Shown: positions 25,858-35,129, numbered from the stretch's first letter. The stretch: DNA of 64,000 nucleotides from CAYRNC01 sp964425645 (GCA_964425645.1 CAYRNC010000001.1:5459-69458), one strand, 5' to 3'. Translations and numbers: made by a program. Notes: generated from the letters alone by a model not told the origin.

Positions 25858-26763
25858 TTGAAAGTGATAGCACGATTTCTTTCATTTACTGAGATCCAAA
25901 CGAAAATTACAAGCATTTTTGCTTTTTTTATGGCTTTTGCTTACCTGCTTTACAGGGAACATTCTTTAAATGTTAAATTAACCGGGATATTTTTTGCCTC
26001 AATGATCCTTTTAGATCTAGCCACAACTGCAATAAACAATTACATCGATACAAAAACAAACGATAAAGAGCTGCCTTTTAAGCGTAAAAAGGCTTTGATC
26101 ATCTTGCTTATTTTGCTGCTCAGCAGCATGGTTTTGGGCCTTTATTTGGTCTGCCTTACTGATTTGCTCGTTCTTCTTTTGGGCGGGTTGTGTTTTCTGT
26201 GCGGTATATTTTATACCTTCGGCCCGGTGCCCATTTCAAGGATTCCCCTTGGTGAGATATTGTCAGGATTGTTCTACGGGTTCTTTATTCCGTTTTTGTT
26301 CCTTTACATTAACATGCCGCCCGGCACCTATGTTGAATTTGAACTGGCGCCGGAGTTTGTTGCAATTAAAATCCGTTTCATTTCATGTTTTACGGTAATT
26401 CTTTTGTCGGCAGCTCCTTTTCTTTCGACGGCAAACATTATGCTGGCGAACAATATCTGCGATATGGACAAAGACATATCCGTGAAACGATTTACGCTGG
26501 CGTATTATTTACAGGGCAAGGCTTTAGGACTTTTTGCATGGACATATTATGCGGTGTATCCGGCAACCATGCTATTGGTAGCGATGGGAGCCCTGCACCC
26601 GGTAAATCTTCTTTTGCTGCTGACCGTAATTCCGGTGAAAAGAAACATAAATATATTTTTAAAAATGCAGGATAAAAAGCTTACATTTCCCGTATCAATT
26701 AAAAACTATATCATAATCGTGGGGACGGACATTCTTTTGATTGGTTTGTCGGGGTTTCTGTAA
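25858..26763 (+). CDS. dmkA: UbiA-family prenyltransferase (FLEET DmkA, MenA-like)
   Basis: Integral membrane prenyltransferase, about 300 residues and eight or nine membrane segments. It joins the polyprenyl chain to 1,4-dihydroxy-2-naphthoate to give demethylmenaquinone. Both Mg-diphosphate motifs are visible: NNYIDTKTND (about 60-69) and NNICDMDKD (about 197-205). The start is TTG 25858 or GTG 25864; GGAGG is 3 or 9 bases away, so GTG is perhaps better. Position after the polyprenyl synthase supports the DmkA role. Confidence 0.87.
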   Translation: MKVIARFLSFTEIQTKITSIFAFFMAFAYLLYREHSLNVKLTGIFFASMILLDLATTAINNYIDTKTNDKELPFKRKKALIILLILLLSSMVLGLYLVCLTDLLVLLLGGLCFLCGIFYTFGPVPISRIPLGEILSGLFYGFFIPFLFLYINMPPGTYVEFELAPEFVAIKIRFISCFTVILLSAAPFLSTANIMLANNICDMDKDISVKRFTLAYYLQGKALGLFAWTYYAVYPATMLLVAMGALHPVNLLLLLTVIPVKRNINIFLKMQDKKLTFPVSIKNYIIIVGTDILLIGLSGFL

Positions 26764-26781
26764 ATTTGAAATGGACTTGAA

Positions 26782-27165
26782 ATGAAGTATTTTAAAAAGA
26801 CTGATCTGTTGATTATAGCGGCGCTCGTTTTAATCAGTGTGATTTCATATGCGGTATACATGGCTTTTTCCGACAGCAATTCATCTGTCGCTGAAATTTA
26901 CTGTTACGGAGAATTGGTGCATACGGTTGACCTTAATCGCAAGGAAGATCAAACATTCTCCATACCTGAAAACCCCAATGTGATTTTTCATTTGTATGAA
27001 GACGGGGGTATTTGCTTTGAAAAATCTGATTGCCCTGACAAAGTATGTATAAATACGGGCATACTTCGAAAAGGAGGGGAATTCGCCGCCTGCATACCAA
27101 ACGGTATACTATTGAAGATTAAATCCAAAAAAAATGATGAAACGGATATTATCGTCGGAAGATAG
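26782..27165 (+). CDS. eetA: Membrane-anchored NusG domain II protein (EetA-like)
   Basis: A 127-residue protein with one N-terminal membrane helix (about 8-28) and an extracytoplasmic NusG domain II: the tail CPDKVCINTGILRKGGEFAACIPN carries conserved cysteines (CxxxxC, then a further C). Such proteins are nearly always next to a Gx-transporter gene and are linked to flavin or electron transfer. In Listeria this pair is eetA-eetB; the A/B naming here is from memory of that locus. The biochemical role is not established. Confidence 0.75.
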   Translation: MKYFKKTDLLIIAALVLISVISYAVYMAFSDSNSSVAEIYCYGELVHTVDLNRKEDQTFSIPENPNVIFHLYEDGGICFEKSDCPDKVCINTGILRKGGEFAACIPNGILLKIKSKKNDETDIIVGR

Positions 27166-27178
27166 GAGCTTAAATACG

Positions 27179-27706
27179 ATGAAGACAGTGAGGACGGCAA
27201 ATAAGTTAAGCAGGACACACCAAATTGTTTTGACGGGGTTGATTTTTTCAGCGGCCTTGGTTTTATCCATTGTAGAAAACATACTGCCCCCGCTTCCTCT
27301 TGCCGTGCCCGGTGTGAAATTCGGTCTATCCAATATTGCAGTCATGTATGCGCTGTTCTTTCTTGGGCCGAAACAGGCGTATATAATAGGGATTTTAAAG
27401 GCATTCTATGTTTTTATTACAAGAGGTTTTGTGGCCTTTTCCCTTAGCCTGGCCGGAGGGCTGTTCTCAATTACTGTTATGCTAATACTGTTATTGATCT
27501 GCAAGGAAAGAATTACATATTTAATAATAAGCATTTTTGGTGCAATCTCTCACAATACGGGACAATTTGTTGTGATTATGGTTCTTTATTCGGGTATGAA
27601 TATATGGGTATACCTCCCAATATTAGTGATATCGGGGATAATTGCGGGAATAATAACTTCAACACTATTGCGGTTTATTCTACCGGCACTTAAACGGCTG
27701 GTTTGA
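27179..27706 (+). CDS. eetB: Gx transporter family membrane protein (EetB-like)
   Basis: A 175-residue polytopic membrane protein with about five segments, once annotated as heptaprenyl diphosphate synthase component I. The family look is clear: SIVENILPPLPLAVPGVKFGLSN and GFVAFSLSLAGG. It resembles small ECF-type S components in size and topology. ATG 27179 follows AGGAGC by 9 bases; the frame opens earlier only inside eetA. Next to eetA and pplA it is the EetB counterpart of the FLEET operon. Confidence 0.8.
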   Translation: MKTVRTANKLSRTHQIVLTGLIFSAALVLSIVENILPPLPLAVPGVKFGLSNIAVMYALFFLGPKQAYIIGILKAFYVFITRGFVAFSLSLAGGLFSITVMLILLLICKERITYLIISIFGAISHNTGQFVVIMVLYSGMNIWVYLPILVISGIIAGIITSTLLRFILPALKRLV

Positions 27707-27734
27707 TAAAAATATATTTTATCGGAGGAGAAAA

Positions 27735-28763
27735 ATGAAGAAGAAATTAGCAATCGTTTTAGGCTTATCGTTGATCATGATGGCTCTTGCCGGATGCGGT
27801 CCTAAAGAGAATAACGCTGCGCCTGTCGATGTGGATGGGGATGTAAATACCGGTATGGCGGTGATTACATCGATAACGAAATCGGCGGAGGCCGGTAATG
27901 AAGACGGTATAGCCCAAATTGATTCGGTAATCGCAGGTGTAACAGTAGATGCAGACGGCAGGATAGTGAATTGCGCTATCGATTCTGTAGAAACAAAGAT
28001 CGATTTTTCTAATGGAGGCATGATTGTCACTCCTCTTGACGCTGTGTTTTCAGGGAAACAGGAATTGGGGGATAATTATGGTTTAGTAAAGAACTCATCC
28101 ATAGGCAAGGAGTGGAATGAGCAGGCTACAGCTCTTTCCAATTATGTGATTGGCAAAACAATCAGTGAGATTAAAGGCATAGCTATAAATGAAAAAGGTG
28201 TGCCTGCCGATGCGGAATTGGCAGCTTCTGTGACGATAAGTATTGGAAACTATATAGATGCCATCGAAAAGGCGGTTGGAAATGCCAGGGATCTGGGATC
28301 CTCTGCCGACGATATGATCGGCATCGGGGTGATTTCTACAATTGATAAATCTTTGGATGCCAATGCAGACAAAGAGGGATTGGCACAAGCATACACAAAT
28401 TATGCTTTAGCTACCTTTGACGTAAACGGTGTGATCACAGGATGCATCATCGATGCATCTCAATCCGATGTAAATTTCACCACAGACGGAAAAATTACCA
28501 CCGATTTAAATGCTGAACTGTTTACAAAAAACGAACTGGGAGATGCCTACGATATGAAAGCCGCTTCAGCTATCGGAAAAGAATGGTACGAACAGGCTGG
28601 TGCCTTTGCAAGGTATACGATTGGCAAGACCGTCGATTCGGTGAAAGGGATTGCCTTGGATGAGGAAGGCAGGGCAGGGGACGCCGAGCTTGCCTCCTCC
28701 GTATCGGTGCATATAGGACCTTTTATCGATGTGATAGAGAAAGCCTATAATGCGGCCAAATAG
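27735..28763 (+). CDS. pplA: Lipoprotein with two tandem FMN-acceptor domains (PplA-like)
   Basis: A 342-residue secreted lipoprotein: signal sequence with lipobox LAGC (C21), a short acidic linker, then two copies of one domain (about 38-181 and 193-340). Matching blocks are SIGKEWNEQA/AIGKEWYEQA, IGKTISEIKGIA/IGKTVDSVKGIA and DAELAASVT/DAELASSVS. The last resembles the ApbE flavinylation motif (Dxx[TS]xA[TS]), which predicts S165 and S322 as the FMN-bearing residues. In Listeria, PplA carries two FMN groups and passes electrons across the wall. An ApbE enzyme is encoded next. AGGAG precedes the ATG. Confidence 0.85.
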   Translation: MKKKLAIVLGLSLIMMALAGCGPKENNAAPVDVDGDVNTGMAVITSITKSAEAGNEDGIAQIDSVIAGVTVDADGRIVNCAIDSVETKIDFSNGGMIVTPLDAVFSGKQELGDNYGLVKNSSIGKEWNEQATALSNYVIGKTISEIKGIAINEKGVPADAELAASVTISIGNYIDAIEKAVGNARDLGSSADDMIGIGVISTIDKSLDANADKEGLAQAYTNYALATFDVNGVITGCIIDASQSDVNFTTDGKITTDLNAELFTKNELGDAYDMKAASAIGKEWYEQAGAFARYTIGKTVDSVKGIALDEEGRAGDAELASSVSVHIGPFIDVIEKAYNAAK

Positions 28764-28779
28764 TTTTTTCAATTAATGA

Positions 28780-28808
28780 AGAGAGAGGCAGGCTTCCTGT
28801 CTCTCTTT
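28780..28808 (+). terminator. Strong hairpin between pplA and fmnB, probable partial terminator
   Basis: A 13-bp stem (AGAGAGAGGCAGG with CCTGTCTCTCTTT, two G-T pairs) closed by the loop CTT, with only a very short T-run. It would lower fmnB relative to pplA or protect the pplA mRNA 3' end. Confidence 0.6.
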
Positions 28809-28824
28809 GCCGGAAGGAACTAAT

Positions 28825-29865
28825 ATGCGTGGATTACTTAAAACAGCTATTATATTCGTAACGATATTGAATGTTTCAGCCTGCTCTTCCAGTTTAAAGC
28901 GCTATGAGGCTCAATTTTTAGAACTCTTTGATACGGTTACGCAGGTAGTGGCGTACGTCGACAGCAAGCAGAAGTTCGAAAGGCAGGTTGAAATGATTCA
29001 GGAAGATCTGGCAGTCTACCATCAGCTGTATGATATTTATAACGATTATCCGGGCATAAATAATTTGAAAGCTATTAATGACAATGCAGGTAAGCAGGCC
29101 CTAAAAGTGGATCAAAAGATAATTGATCTGCTCCTGTTTGGAAAGGAAGTATACAAGCTGACAGACGGCAAGGTCAACATTGCATTTGGAGCAGTGCTAT
29201 CCATTTGGCATAATTACAGGACTGAGGGAACTATGCATCCTCGTGCCGCCGGTCTTCCCCCTTATGAATTACTTGAAGCTGCCTCTTTACATACCGATAT
29301 TGATAAAATAATCATCGACGAGGTTCTTTCAACCGTCTATTTGGCTGATCCTGAAATGAGTCTCGATGTAGGAGCCATAGCTAAAGGCTATGCGACCGAG
29401 CAAGTCAGCCAAAATGCAAAGGAAAGGGGCTTTGTTTCGGGTCTTGTCAGTGTAGGAGGCAATGTCAGAGTAATCGGAGCAAAGGGAGAAAACGGGGAAC
29501 TTTGGAACGTGGGTATACAAAATCCCGATATGAAAAACGGAGAAGCAAATCTGCACATCGCTTACCTGGCGGAAAAATCTCTTGTCACAAGCGGTAACTA
29601 TATCAGGTACTATACGGTGGATGGCAAGGAGTATCATCATATCATCGATCCCGATACGCTTTACCCTTCTGAATATTTTATTGCAGTAACCATCATATGT
29701 TTAGATTCAGGGATGGCGGATGCACTTTCAACTGCTGTATTTAATATGCCTTATGAGCAGGGGTCGGCGTTGATTGAAAGTCTGCCGAACACAGAGGCGT
29801 TTTGGCTTTTTCCCAGCGGTGAACAAAAATTCAGTACCGGTTTCATGGAATATATCAGAAAATAG
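28825..29865 (+). CDS. fmnB: FAD:protein FMN transferase, lipoprotein form (FmnB/ApbE)
   Basis: Extracytoplasmic ApbE-family enzyme that attaches FMN from FAD to Ser/Thr of target proteins, here most likely the adjacent PplA-like lipoprotein. 346 residues. The signal sequence ends in the lipobox VSAC (C20), so it is membrane anchored like Listeria FmnB. Catalytic-domain motifs: LFDTVTQV, SLDVGAIAKGYATE, SVGGNVRVIG, TSGNYIRYY and HHIIDPDT, and the Mg site DSGMADALSTAVF. ATG 28825 follows GGAAGGA; TTG 28807 is less likely. Last gene of the operon. Confidence 0.92.
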   Translation: MRGLLKTAIIFVTILNVSACSSSLKRYEAQFLELFDTVTQVVAYVDSKQKFERQVEMIQEDLAVYHQLYDIYNDYPGINNLKAINDNAGKQALKVDQKIIDLLLFGKEVYKLTDGKVNIAFGAVLSIWHNYRTEGTMHPRAAGLPPYELLEAASLHTDIDKIIIDEVLSTVYLADPEMSLDVGAIAKGYATEQVSQNAKERGFVSGLVSVGGNVRVIGAKGENGELWNVGIQNPDMKNGEANLHIAYLAEKSLVTSGNYIRYYTVDGKEYHHIIDPDTLYPSEYFIAVTIICLDSGMADALSTAVFNMPYEQGSALIESLPNTEAFWLFPSGEQKFSTGFMEYIRK

Positions 29866-29890
29866 TTGAATCGATATTTTATAAAATATG

Positions 29891-29917
29891 TATGACAGGC
29901 TTTTGCCTGTCATATTC
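29891..29917 (+). terminator. Terminator of the electron transfer operon
   Basis: TATGACAGGC and GCCTGTCATA form a perfect 10-bp stem around TTTT, followed by TTCTTT. It begins 26 bases after the fmnB stop. Confidence 0.7.
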
Positions 29918-29938
29918 TTTAGAGGGGAGGTGGTTTTC

Positions 29939-30232
29939 TTGATCAGTACAAAGGATATTCGCTATAAAGAGGTTATCAACATCTTTGACGGCAAAAGCAT
30001 GGGTTATGTGGAAGATATAGAGATAGATCTTGAAAAAGGAAGCATTGAAGGTATTGTTGTTCCTTCACCGCGCCGCATGTTCCAGCTGTTTGGGCGCGAG
30101 GAGGATCAGGTCATACGATGGAAAGACATAAAAAGAATAGGTGATGATGTCATTCTGGTCGAGGTAGAAAACGGAAATAACTTGCATGTATCGCAGGATA
30201 TGATTTACAATAATGACAGCGAGCAGTCATAA
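29939..30232 (+). CDS. YlmC/YmxH-family PRC-barrel sporulation protein
   Basis: A 97-residue PRC-barrel protein of the YlmC/YmxH family, which is conserved in spore formers. Features: YKEVINIFDGKSMGYVEDIEID at the N-terminus, IVVPSPRRMF, and the strongly conserved VIRWKDIKRIGDDVILVE. TTG 29939 is the start because GGGGAGGTGG lies 8 bases upstream; there is no in-frame ATG nearby. Role unknown beyond association with sporulation. Followed by nrdR after 34 bases. Confidence 0.85.
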   Translation: MISTKDIRYKEVINIFDGKSMGYVEDIEIDLEKGSIEGIVVPSPRRMFQLFGREEDQVIRWKDIKRIGDDVILVEVENGNNLHVSQDMIYNNDSEQS

Positions 30233-30266
30233 GGCTGCCCTAAGCAGTCAATTGGAGGTAATGTTT

Positions 30267-30737
30267 ATGAAATGTCCGTTTTGTGAGACCAACGATACCC
30301 GCGTGATCGATTCAAGACCTACCGAAGAAGGACATGCCATAAGGCGTCGCAGAGAATGTGATCATTGCGGAAGGAGATTTACAACATACGAGAAAATTGA
30401 GCAATCCCGCATTATGGTAGTAAAAAAAGACGGAAGCCGTGAGGACTTTGATCGTGATAAAATGCTTAAAGGAATAATCAAGGCCTGTGAAAAAAGGCCG
30501 GTTTCCATAGCGGAGATTGAGCGTGTGGTTAATGAAATTGAAAAAAACATTGCCAATAATATAGCTGAAAAGGAAGTATTGAGCAAGGTTATAGGAGAAG
30601 CTATAATGGAGCAATTGAAAGAACTGGACGAGGTTGCGTATGTGCGTTTTGCATCGGTATATCGCCAGTTTAAGGACGTAAATACCTTTGTTGCGGAAAT
30701 AGAGAAGCTTCTTGAGACCGGAAAGGACGATGATTAA
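30267..30737 (+). CDS. nrdR: Transcriptional repressor NrdR
   Basis: ATP/dATP-sensing repressor of ribonucleotide reductase genes, 156 residues. The N-terminal zinc ribbon is complete (CPFC at 3-6 and CDHC about 31-34, with RVIDSRPTEEGHAIRRRREC between). The ATP-cone follows (VVKKDGSREDFDRDKMLKGI). ATG 30267 is preferred to ATG 30261 because GGAGGT is 7 bases away rather than 1. It overlaps cmk. Confidence 0.97.
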   Translation: MKCPFCETNDTRVIDSRPTEEGHAIRRRRECDHCGRRFTTYEKIEQSRIMVVKKDGSREDFDRDKMLKGIIKACEKRPVSIAEIERVVNEIEKNIANNIAEKEVLSKVIGEAIMEQLKELDEVAYVRFASVYRQFKDVNTFVAEIEKLLETGKDDD

Positions 30738-31419
30738 ATTGGAACAAACTATCCAAATAGCTATCGACGGACCCTCCGGTGCCGGGAAAAGTACAATTGC
30801 AAAATGCGTGGCAAAGCAGCTGGGTATTGATTATATCGACACAGGCGCTATGTACCGTGCCCTAGCCTATAAGATACTGGAGCAAAACATAAATGATCCG
30901 GACGGAATAAACGATGTATTAAAATCGAGCGAAATAGATTTTTCCGACGGTGAAACCATATTAGATGGCCGGATTATAAGTGATCTGATCAGAACCCCCG
31001 AGATTTCCGGGCTGGCATCAGACATATCGGCATTGCCTGAAGTGAGGGAGAAGCTGGTCTTTATGCAAAGAAAAATGGGCAAGGGTAAAAGTGTTGTCAT
31101 GGATGGACGCGATATAGGGACTGAAGTATTTCCACGCGCTGCCTTTAAATTTTATTTGACTGCTTCCATCGAAGAAAGGGCAAGAAGAAGGTGGAAGGAA
31201 ATGCGGGACAAAGGATACGAAGTCTCTTTTTCAGACGTCAGAAACGATTTAATAAAACGCGATCGGTTAGACAGTACGCGTGTCGTAAGCCCCCTTATGA
31301 AGGCCGATGATGCATTGGAGCTCGATACGACAAAGCTTACTGTAAACCAAGTCGTTAACACCATACTGGATGCGGTANNNNNNNNNNAGGGGGACGAATA
31401 CTATCGGCTGAGTAGGTGA
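30730..31419 (+). CDS. cmk: Cytidylate kinase (C-terminus crosses a 10-N gap)
   Basis: Phosphorylates CMP and dCMP. P-loop IAIDGPSGAGKSTIAK (about 11-25), DTGAMYRALAY, and MDGRDIGTEVFP are all typical; RARRRWKEMRDKG forms the lid. 216 codons are read before the N run at 31378-31387, already close to a full CMK (about 220-225). After the gap all three frames stop within about 30 bases, so if the gap is short the gene ends by 31419, overlapping the tail of the convergent DUF1015 gene. Start ATG 30730 overlaps nrdR by 8 bases. Confidence 0.9.
   Translation: MIKLEQTIQIAIDGPSGAGKSTIAKCVAKQLGIDYIDTGAMYRALAYKILEQNINDPDGINDVLKSSEIDFSDGETILDGRIISDLIRTPEISGLASDISALPEVREKLVFMQRKMGKGKSVVMDGRDIGTEVFPRAAFKFYLTASIEERARRRWKEMRDKGYEVSFSDVRNDLIKRDRLDSTRVVSPLMKADDALELDTTKLTVNQVVNTILDAVXXXXGDEYYRLSR
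31378..31387. other. Assembly gap, 10 N, at the end of cmk
   Basis: Ten unresolved bases. The usual cmk neighbours in Clostridia (plsC, ispH) are absent, so the gap might hide more than ten bases; the sequence cannot decide. Confidence 0.95.
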
Positions 31420-32645
31420 ACAAAGAGACCGCTTGCTAATTTTGGTTCAAACCAAGTAGATTTAGGCGGCATGATTTGGCCCAGGTCGGATATTTTAATT
31501 AAGGTCTCTATCGTAACAGGATATAATGCAAAGGCTACAGCCATGCCTTCATCCACTCTGTCTTCGAGTTCGGAAAGGCCCCTGATTCCTCCTACAAAAT
31601 CAATTCTCCCATCCGTTCTCGGATCTTTTATGCCTAAAACAGGCGACAGAACATGATCCTGCAGGATTGAAACATCAAGTCCGCTTATTGCATCATCAGA
31701 CAAGATATGTTTTTTAGCGGTCATAGAATACCACGATTTATTCAAATACATGGTAAACTCATGTATTTGATTCGGTTTTTCAGACCCTTTATCCTTTTTC
31801 TTTAAAGAGAAGTTTTTCGATAACAGTGAAATAAACTTTTCTTCGGTTAACCCGTTTAAATCTTTTACGACTCTGTTGTAATCATATATTTTAAGATCAC
31901 TGTCAGGAAAAAGCACTGCCATGAAGTAGTTAAAGTTTTCAAATCCGCTGTAATCAGGTTGCTCATATCTTCTTTTCAGTCCTACCTTTACGGCTGATGC
32001 GGAACGGTGGTGTCCGTCGGCTATATAAAGGTATGAAACAGAAGAGAACATCTCTTCAACGATCCTTGCGGTTTTTTCGTTTTCAATAGCCCAAACGGTA
32101 TGTCTTACTCCGTCAGGAGTTACAAAATCATATTCGACGGGGCGATTTTCAATTTGGTTTTCTATAACAGAACGGATATCTTTACGATCGCGATAGGTCA
32201 AAAATACAGGTTCGGTATTTGCATCGCAGACGTCAAAATGTGAAATCCGATCGTTTTCCTTGTCCAGTCGCGTAAATTCGTGCTTTCTGATTATGTTCTG
32301 TCTGTATTCGTCTATGGATACGCAAGCAGCCAATCCGGTCTGTGCTCTGCCGTTCATTATCTGACGATAGATGTAAAACATGGGTGCGGGGTCCCTTATG
32401 AGTATGCCCTCGTCAAGAAAACGTTCTAAATTTTTTCTTGCGGCATCATATATTGCCATGTCATATGGGTTTTCCTGGTCTGGAAGATCAATTTCTGCCC
32501 GGCTGATATGCAGGAAGCTGAAGGGGTTTCCTTTTGCCATTTCAACTGCTTCTTCCCGGTTCATTACATCGTAGGGCAGTGAGATCAGTCTTTCTGCAAT
32601 TTTTTTTGCAGGCCTTACTGCCCTGAAGGGTTTGACGATCGCCAT
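31401..32645 (-). CDS. DUF1015 family protein
   Basis: A 414-residue cytosolic protein of the DUF1015 family. Conserved parts: KPFRAVRPAKKIAERLISLPYDV at the N-terminus, FTRLDKENDRISHFD, YIADGHHRSASAVKV (the HHR block of the family) and IDFVGG near the C-terminus. Family members are often near serine/phosphoglycerate dehydrogenase genes, but no such gene is here. The ATG at 32645 is chosen because AAAGGA lies 6 bases upstream and MAIVKPF is the family start. Function unknown. Confidence 0.88.
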   Translation of the reverse strand: MAIVKPFRAVRPAKKIAERLISLPYDVMNREEAVEMAKGNPFSFLHISRAEIDLPDQENPYDMAIYDAARKNLERFLDEGILIRDPAPMFYIYRQIMNGRAQTGLAACVSIDEYRQNIIRKHEFTRLDKENDRISHFDVCDANTEPVFLTYRDRKDIRSVIENQIENRPVEYDFVTPDGVRHTVWAIENEKTARIVEEMFSSVSYLYIADGHHRSASAVKVGLKRRYEQPDYSGFENFNYFMAVLFPDSDLKIYDYNRVVKDLNGLTEEKFISLLSKNFSLKKKDKGSEKPNQIHEFTMYLNKSWYSMTAKKHILSDDAISGLDVSILQDHVLSPVLGIKDPRTDGRIDFVGGIRGLSELEDRVDEGMAVAFALYPVTIETLIKISDLGQIMPPKSTWFEPKLASGLFVHLLSR

Positions 32646-32735
32646 AATTATCCTTTCAAGTGTTGTTAAAGCTACGGTGAACATTATAGCATAAAAAACT
32701 GTCTTCCGGTCAATAAAAAGAAAAGGAAACGAGGT

Positions 32736-34361
32736 GTGATCAGGTTGAAAGTAAAGATCAGGGGACGGTATCTTGTATTATTTTTGCTTTTTGTTCTAGT
32801 TCTTGCGGCTCTTACCATAAAGCTTTCCGTAATTCAGCTTTTTAAGACGGAGAAATACGCTGCGCTATCTGAAAAGGATTCCTGCGCTGTGCTGTCGGGA
32901 ATTAATGTTCGGGGAACCATCTATGACAGAAATATGAATCCCATAACGGAGGCAGATGAGGGCTATCTGTTGTTGATTGAAAAACGAAAGGCGGATGGGG
33001 ATCTCGACAAGCTTCTGACCTCGATCAATGCAAGAAATATCAATCGCTTTAATAAGCTATATCAGATTTTTAGTACAGGAGTTAAAAACAGGGAAGCGGA
33101 AGAAGTTTTATGTGGAAAATACGGTGCGATAATGCTTAGGACACGGGAGCGCTACAGCGAAAATCAGCCGGCGGTCCATATTGTGGGTTACCTGAATGAG
33201 CGGGATGCAAAAGGAGTTTACGGTATAGAAAAGGATTATGAAAAGCTACTGGCAAAAGATCAGCCGGCATATTCAGGGAAGGTTGACGGCCAGGGATATT
33301 TAATAAAGGGTCTGGGTCTGATGATAAATAAAGAGGCGACCCCTTTCAGCATTATGACCACGTTGGACCTTAATCTGCAGAAGGCGGCAGAAAAAGTTTT
33401 GGCCGATGCGGAAGCAAAGGGCGTCATAATTATAACGGATCCTGGTACCGGCGAAATTCTTGCATCCGCAAGCAGTCCTGTGTTCAATCCTTACCGAATA
33501 GCAGAATACCTTGAAAGTGACGGTAAAGAGCTGCTTAATAAGGCTGTCGGTTGTCAGTATCCTCCCGGATCGGTGTTTAAGATAATTGTTGCTGCCGCTG
33601 CGCTAGAAAATGAAGTGGCCGCGCCTGACACCTTATTCTTATGCAGGGGGTTTTATGAAACAGCAGGTCTCCGGGTGAAATGCTCTACTGGCGGGGCAAA
33701 CGGACACGGAGAAATAAGCTTTACAAGGGCATTTGCTGATTCATGCAATTCGGTATTCGTCCAGATAGGGGAGATGGTGGGGGGAGAGGAGATACTTACC
33801 GTTGCGCGGAACTTCGGTCTCGGCGAAGAAGCGGTGTCCGGGATGTCGGGACAGGAAAAAGGGAGGCTTCCTGCCACAGAAGATTCTTTGGGTGCGGGGA
33901 TAGGGAATCTTTCCATAGGACAGGGTAAAATGCTCGTTACTCCGATGCAGGTCGCACGAATCAATAACATAATAGCTTCAGGAGGGTTTGATGCTGAACT
34001 GACGCTGGTGCTGGGTGTTATTGACGAATCTAAAAACATTTTACGAATACCCTCGAAAAAAAGAAGGCGGGTCATTTCAAAAGATACGGCCCGGGCGCTT
34101 CGGCTTATGATGACCGAGACAGTAAAAAATGGAACTGCCGATAATCTTATATTGCCGGTGTCGTTAAGTGCGGCAGGAAAAACAGGGTCTGCGGAGGCAG
34201 GTATACGGGGCAACTCTGAGGTTCACAGTTGGTTTGTCGGGTTTGTTCCCTCCATAAATCCAAAGTATGCTGTTACTGTATTTGTAGAAGGAGGGGGAGC
34301 CGGGAGAAAATCCGCGGTACCCCTTTTCAGTGATCTGCTGCAGCAGATTCAAATCGATTAA
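32736..34361 (+). CDS. Class B penicillin-binding protein (FtsI/PbpA-like transpeptidase)
   Basis: A 541-residue membrane-anchored peptidoglycan transpeptidase. After a basic N-terminus there is one membrane helix (about 12-32) and a short N-terminal module. The transpeptidase site has the three boxes: YPPGSVFK (S279, K282), ADSCNS (SxN) and AAGKTGSAE (KTG). At 541 residues it is smaller than PBP2 or SpoVD and lacks PASTA domains, resembling the PbpA group next to rodA-like genes. Start is GTG 32736 or TTG 32745, each with a purine-rich site at good spacing. It converges on sigK (4-base overlap), so a sporulation role is possible but unproven. Confidence 0.87.
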   Translation: MIRLKVKIRGRYLVLFLLFVLVLAALTIKLSVIQLFKTEKYAALSEKDSCAVLSGINVRGTIYDRNMNPITEADEGYLLLIEKRKADGDLDKLLTSINARNINRFNKLYQIFSTGVKNREAEEVLCGKYGAIMLRTRERYSENQPAVHIVGYLNERDAKGVYGIEKDYEKLLAKDQPAYSGKVDGQGYLIKGLGLMINKEATPFSIMTTLDLNLQKAAEKVLADAEAKGVIIITDPGTGEILASASSPVFNPYRIAEYLESDGKELLNKAVGCQYPPGSVFKIIVAAAALENEVAAPDTLFLCRGFYETAGLRVKCSTGGANGHGEISFTRAFADSCNSVFVQIGEMVGGEEILTVARNFGLGEEAVSGMSGQEKGRLPATEDSLGAGIGNLSIGQGKMLVTPMQVARINNIIASGGFDAELTLVLGVIDESKNILRIPSKKRRRVISKDTARALRLMMTETVKNGTADNLILPVSLSAAGKTGSAEAGIRGNSEVHSWFVGFVPSINPKYAVTVFVEGGGAGRKSAVPLFSDLLQQIQID

Positions 34362-35074
34362 AGCTCGCTATCGTTTGGGAATGCATTTCTAAGCTTAATA
34401 ATGGCCCTTTTTTCAATTCGCGAAACATAAGAGCGGCTTATTCCCAGCTGACATGCAACCTCCCTTTGTGTTTTNNNNNNNNNNGCTTCACCGTTTAAAC
34501 CGAAACGCTTAATCACCACAGACCTTTCCCTGTCCGTGAGAAGGGTGCAAATGGCTTTATACAGTTTTTTTATCTGCATTTTAGTGCTGATGTGTTCCAA
34601 TATATCGTCACAATCGGTTCCGAGTATGTCATAAAAACTGATCTCATTGCCGTCCTTATCGGTGCCGATAGGCTCATTTAATGAAACCTCAACCCGGTTT
34701 TTCTTTGAGGTTCTAAGATGCATCAGGATTTCATTTTCTATGCATTTAGCGGCGTATGTGGCTAAACGAACATCCCTGCTTCTGTTATATGTATTGATGG
34801 CCTTAATGAGTCCTATTGTTCCAATAGATATCAGGTCATCGGAATTGTTGCCTCCAATGTTATATTTTTTCGCGATATGGGCAACAAGGCGAAGGTTATG
34901 CTCTATTAAAATATCTTTTGCTTCCGGATCTCCTTGCTCGAGCAGAGTCAGGTTGCGGGCCTCTTCTTCATCTGTCAAAGGCAACGGAAAGGAATTGCCT
35001 ACGGATACATATGAGGTCAGCAAGACCAAAGGGTTGCACAGAAGTAAGGATGCCAATATAAAAGATAAACTCAT
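34358..35074 (-). CDS. sigK: Sporulation sigma factor SigK, with pro-sequence (10-N gap)
   Basis: Late mother-cell sigma factor. The 238-residue precursor starts with a hydrophobic pro-sequence ([20 protein letters not shown]), which in Bacillus is removed by SpoIVFB. Region 2 has [30 protein letters not shown] and [17 protein letters not shown]; region 4 has [23 protein letters not shown]. There is no skin-type element splitting the gene. The 10-N run (34475-34484) sits between RFGLNGE and KTQREVA, where Bacillus SigK has one or two residues, in frame. ATG 35074 follows AAGGGGCGGGG. Confidence 0.95.
   Translation of the reverse strand: MSLSFILASLLLCNPLVLLTSYVSVGNSFPLPLTDEEEARNLTLLEQGDPEAKDILIEHNLRLVAHIAKKYNIGGNNSDDLISIGTIGLIKAINTYNRSRDVRLATYAAKCIENEILMHLRTSKKNRVEVSLNEPIGTDKDGNEISFYDILGTDCDDILEHISTKMQIKKLYKAICTLLTDRERSVVIKRFGLNGEXXXXKTQREVACQLGISRSYVSRIEKRAIIKLRNAFPNDSEL
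34475..34484. other. Assembly gap, 10 N, inside sigK
   Basis: Ten unresolved bases with the reading frame kept across the gap. Confidence 0.99.
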
Positions 35075-35129
35075 GCCCCGCCCCTTTCTTGGACCGTATA
35101 AAGAAAACCGCAGCTGTTTCAGTGTTAGC

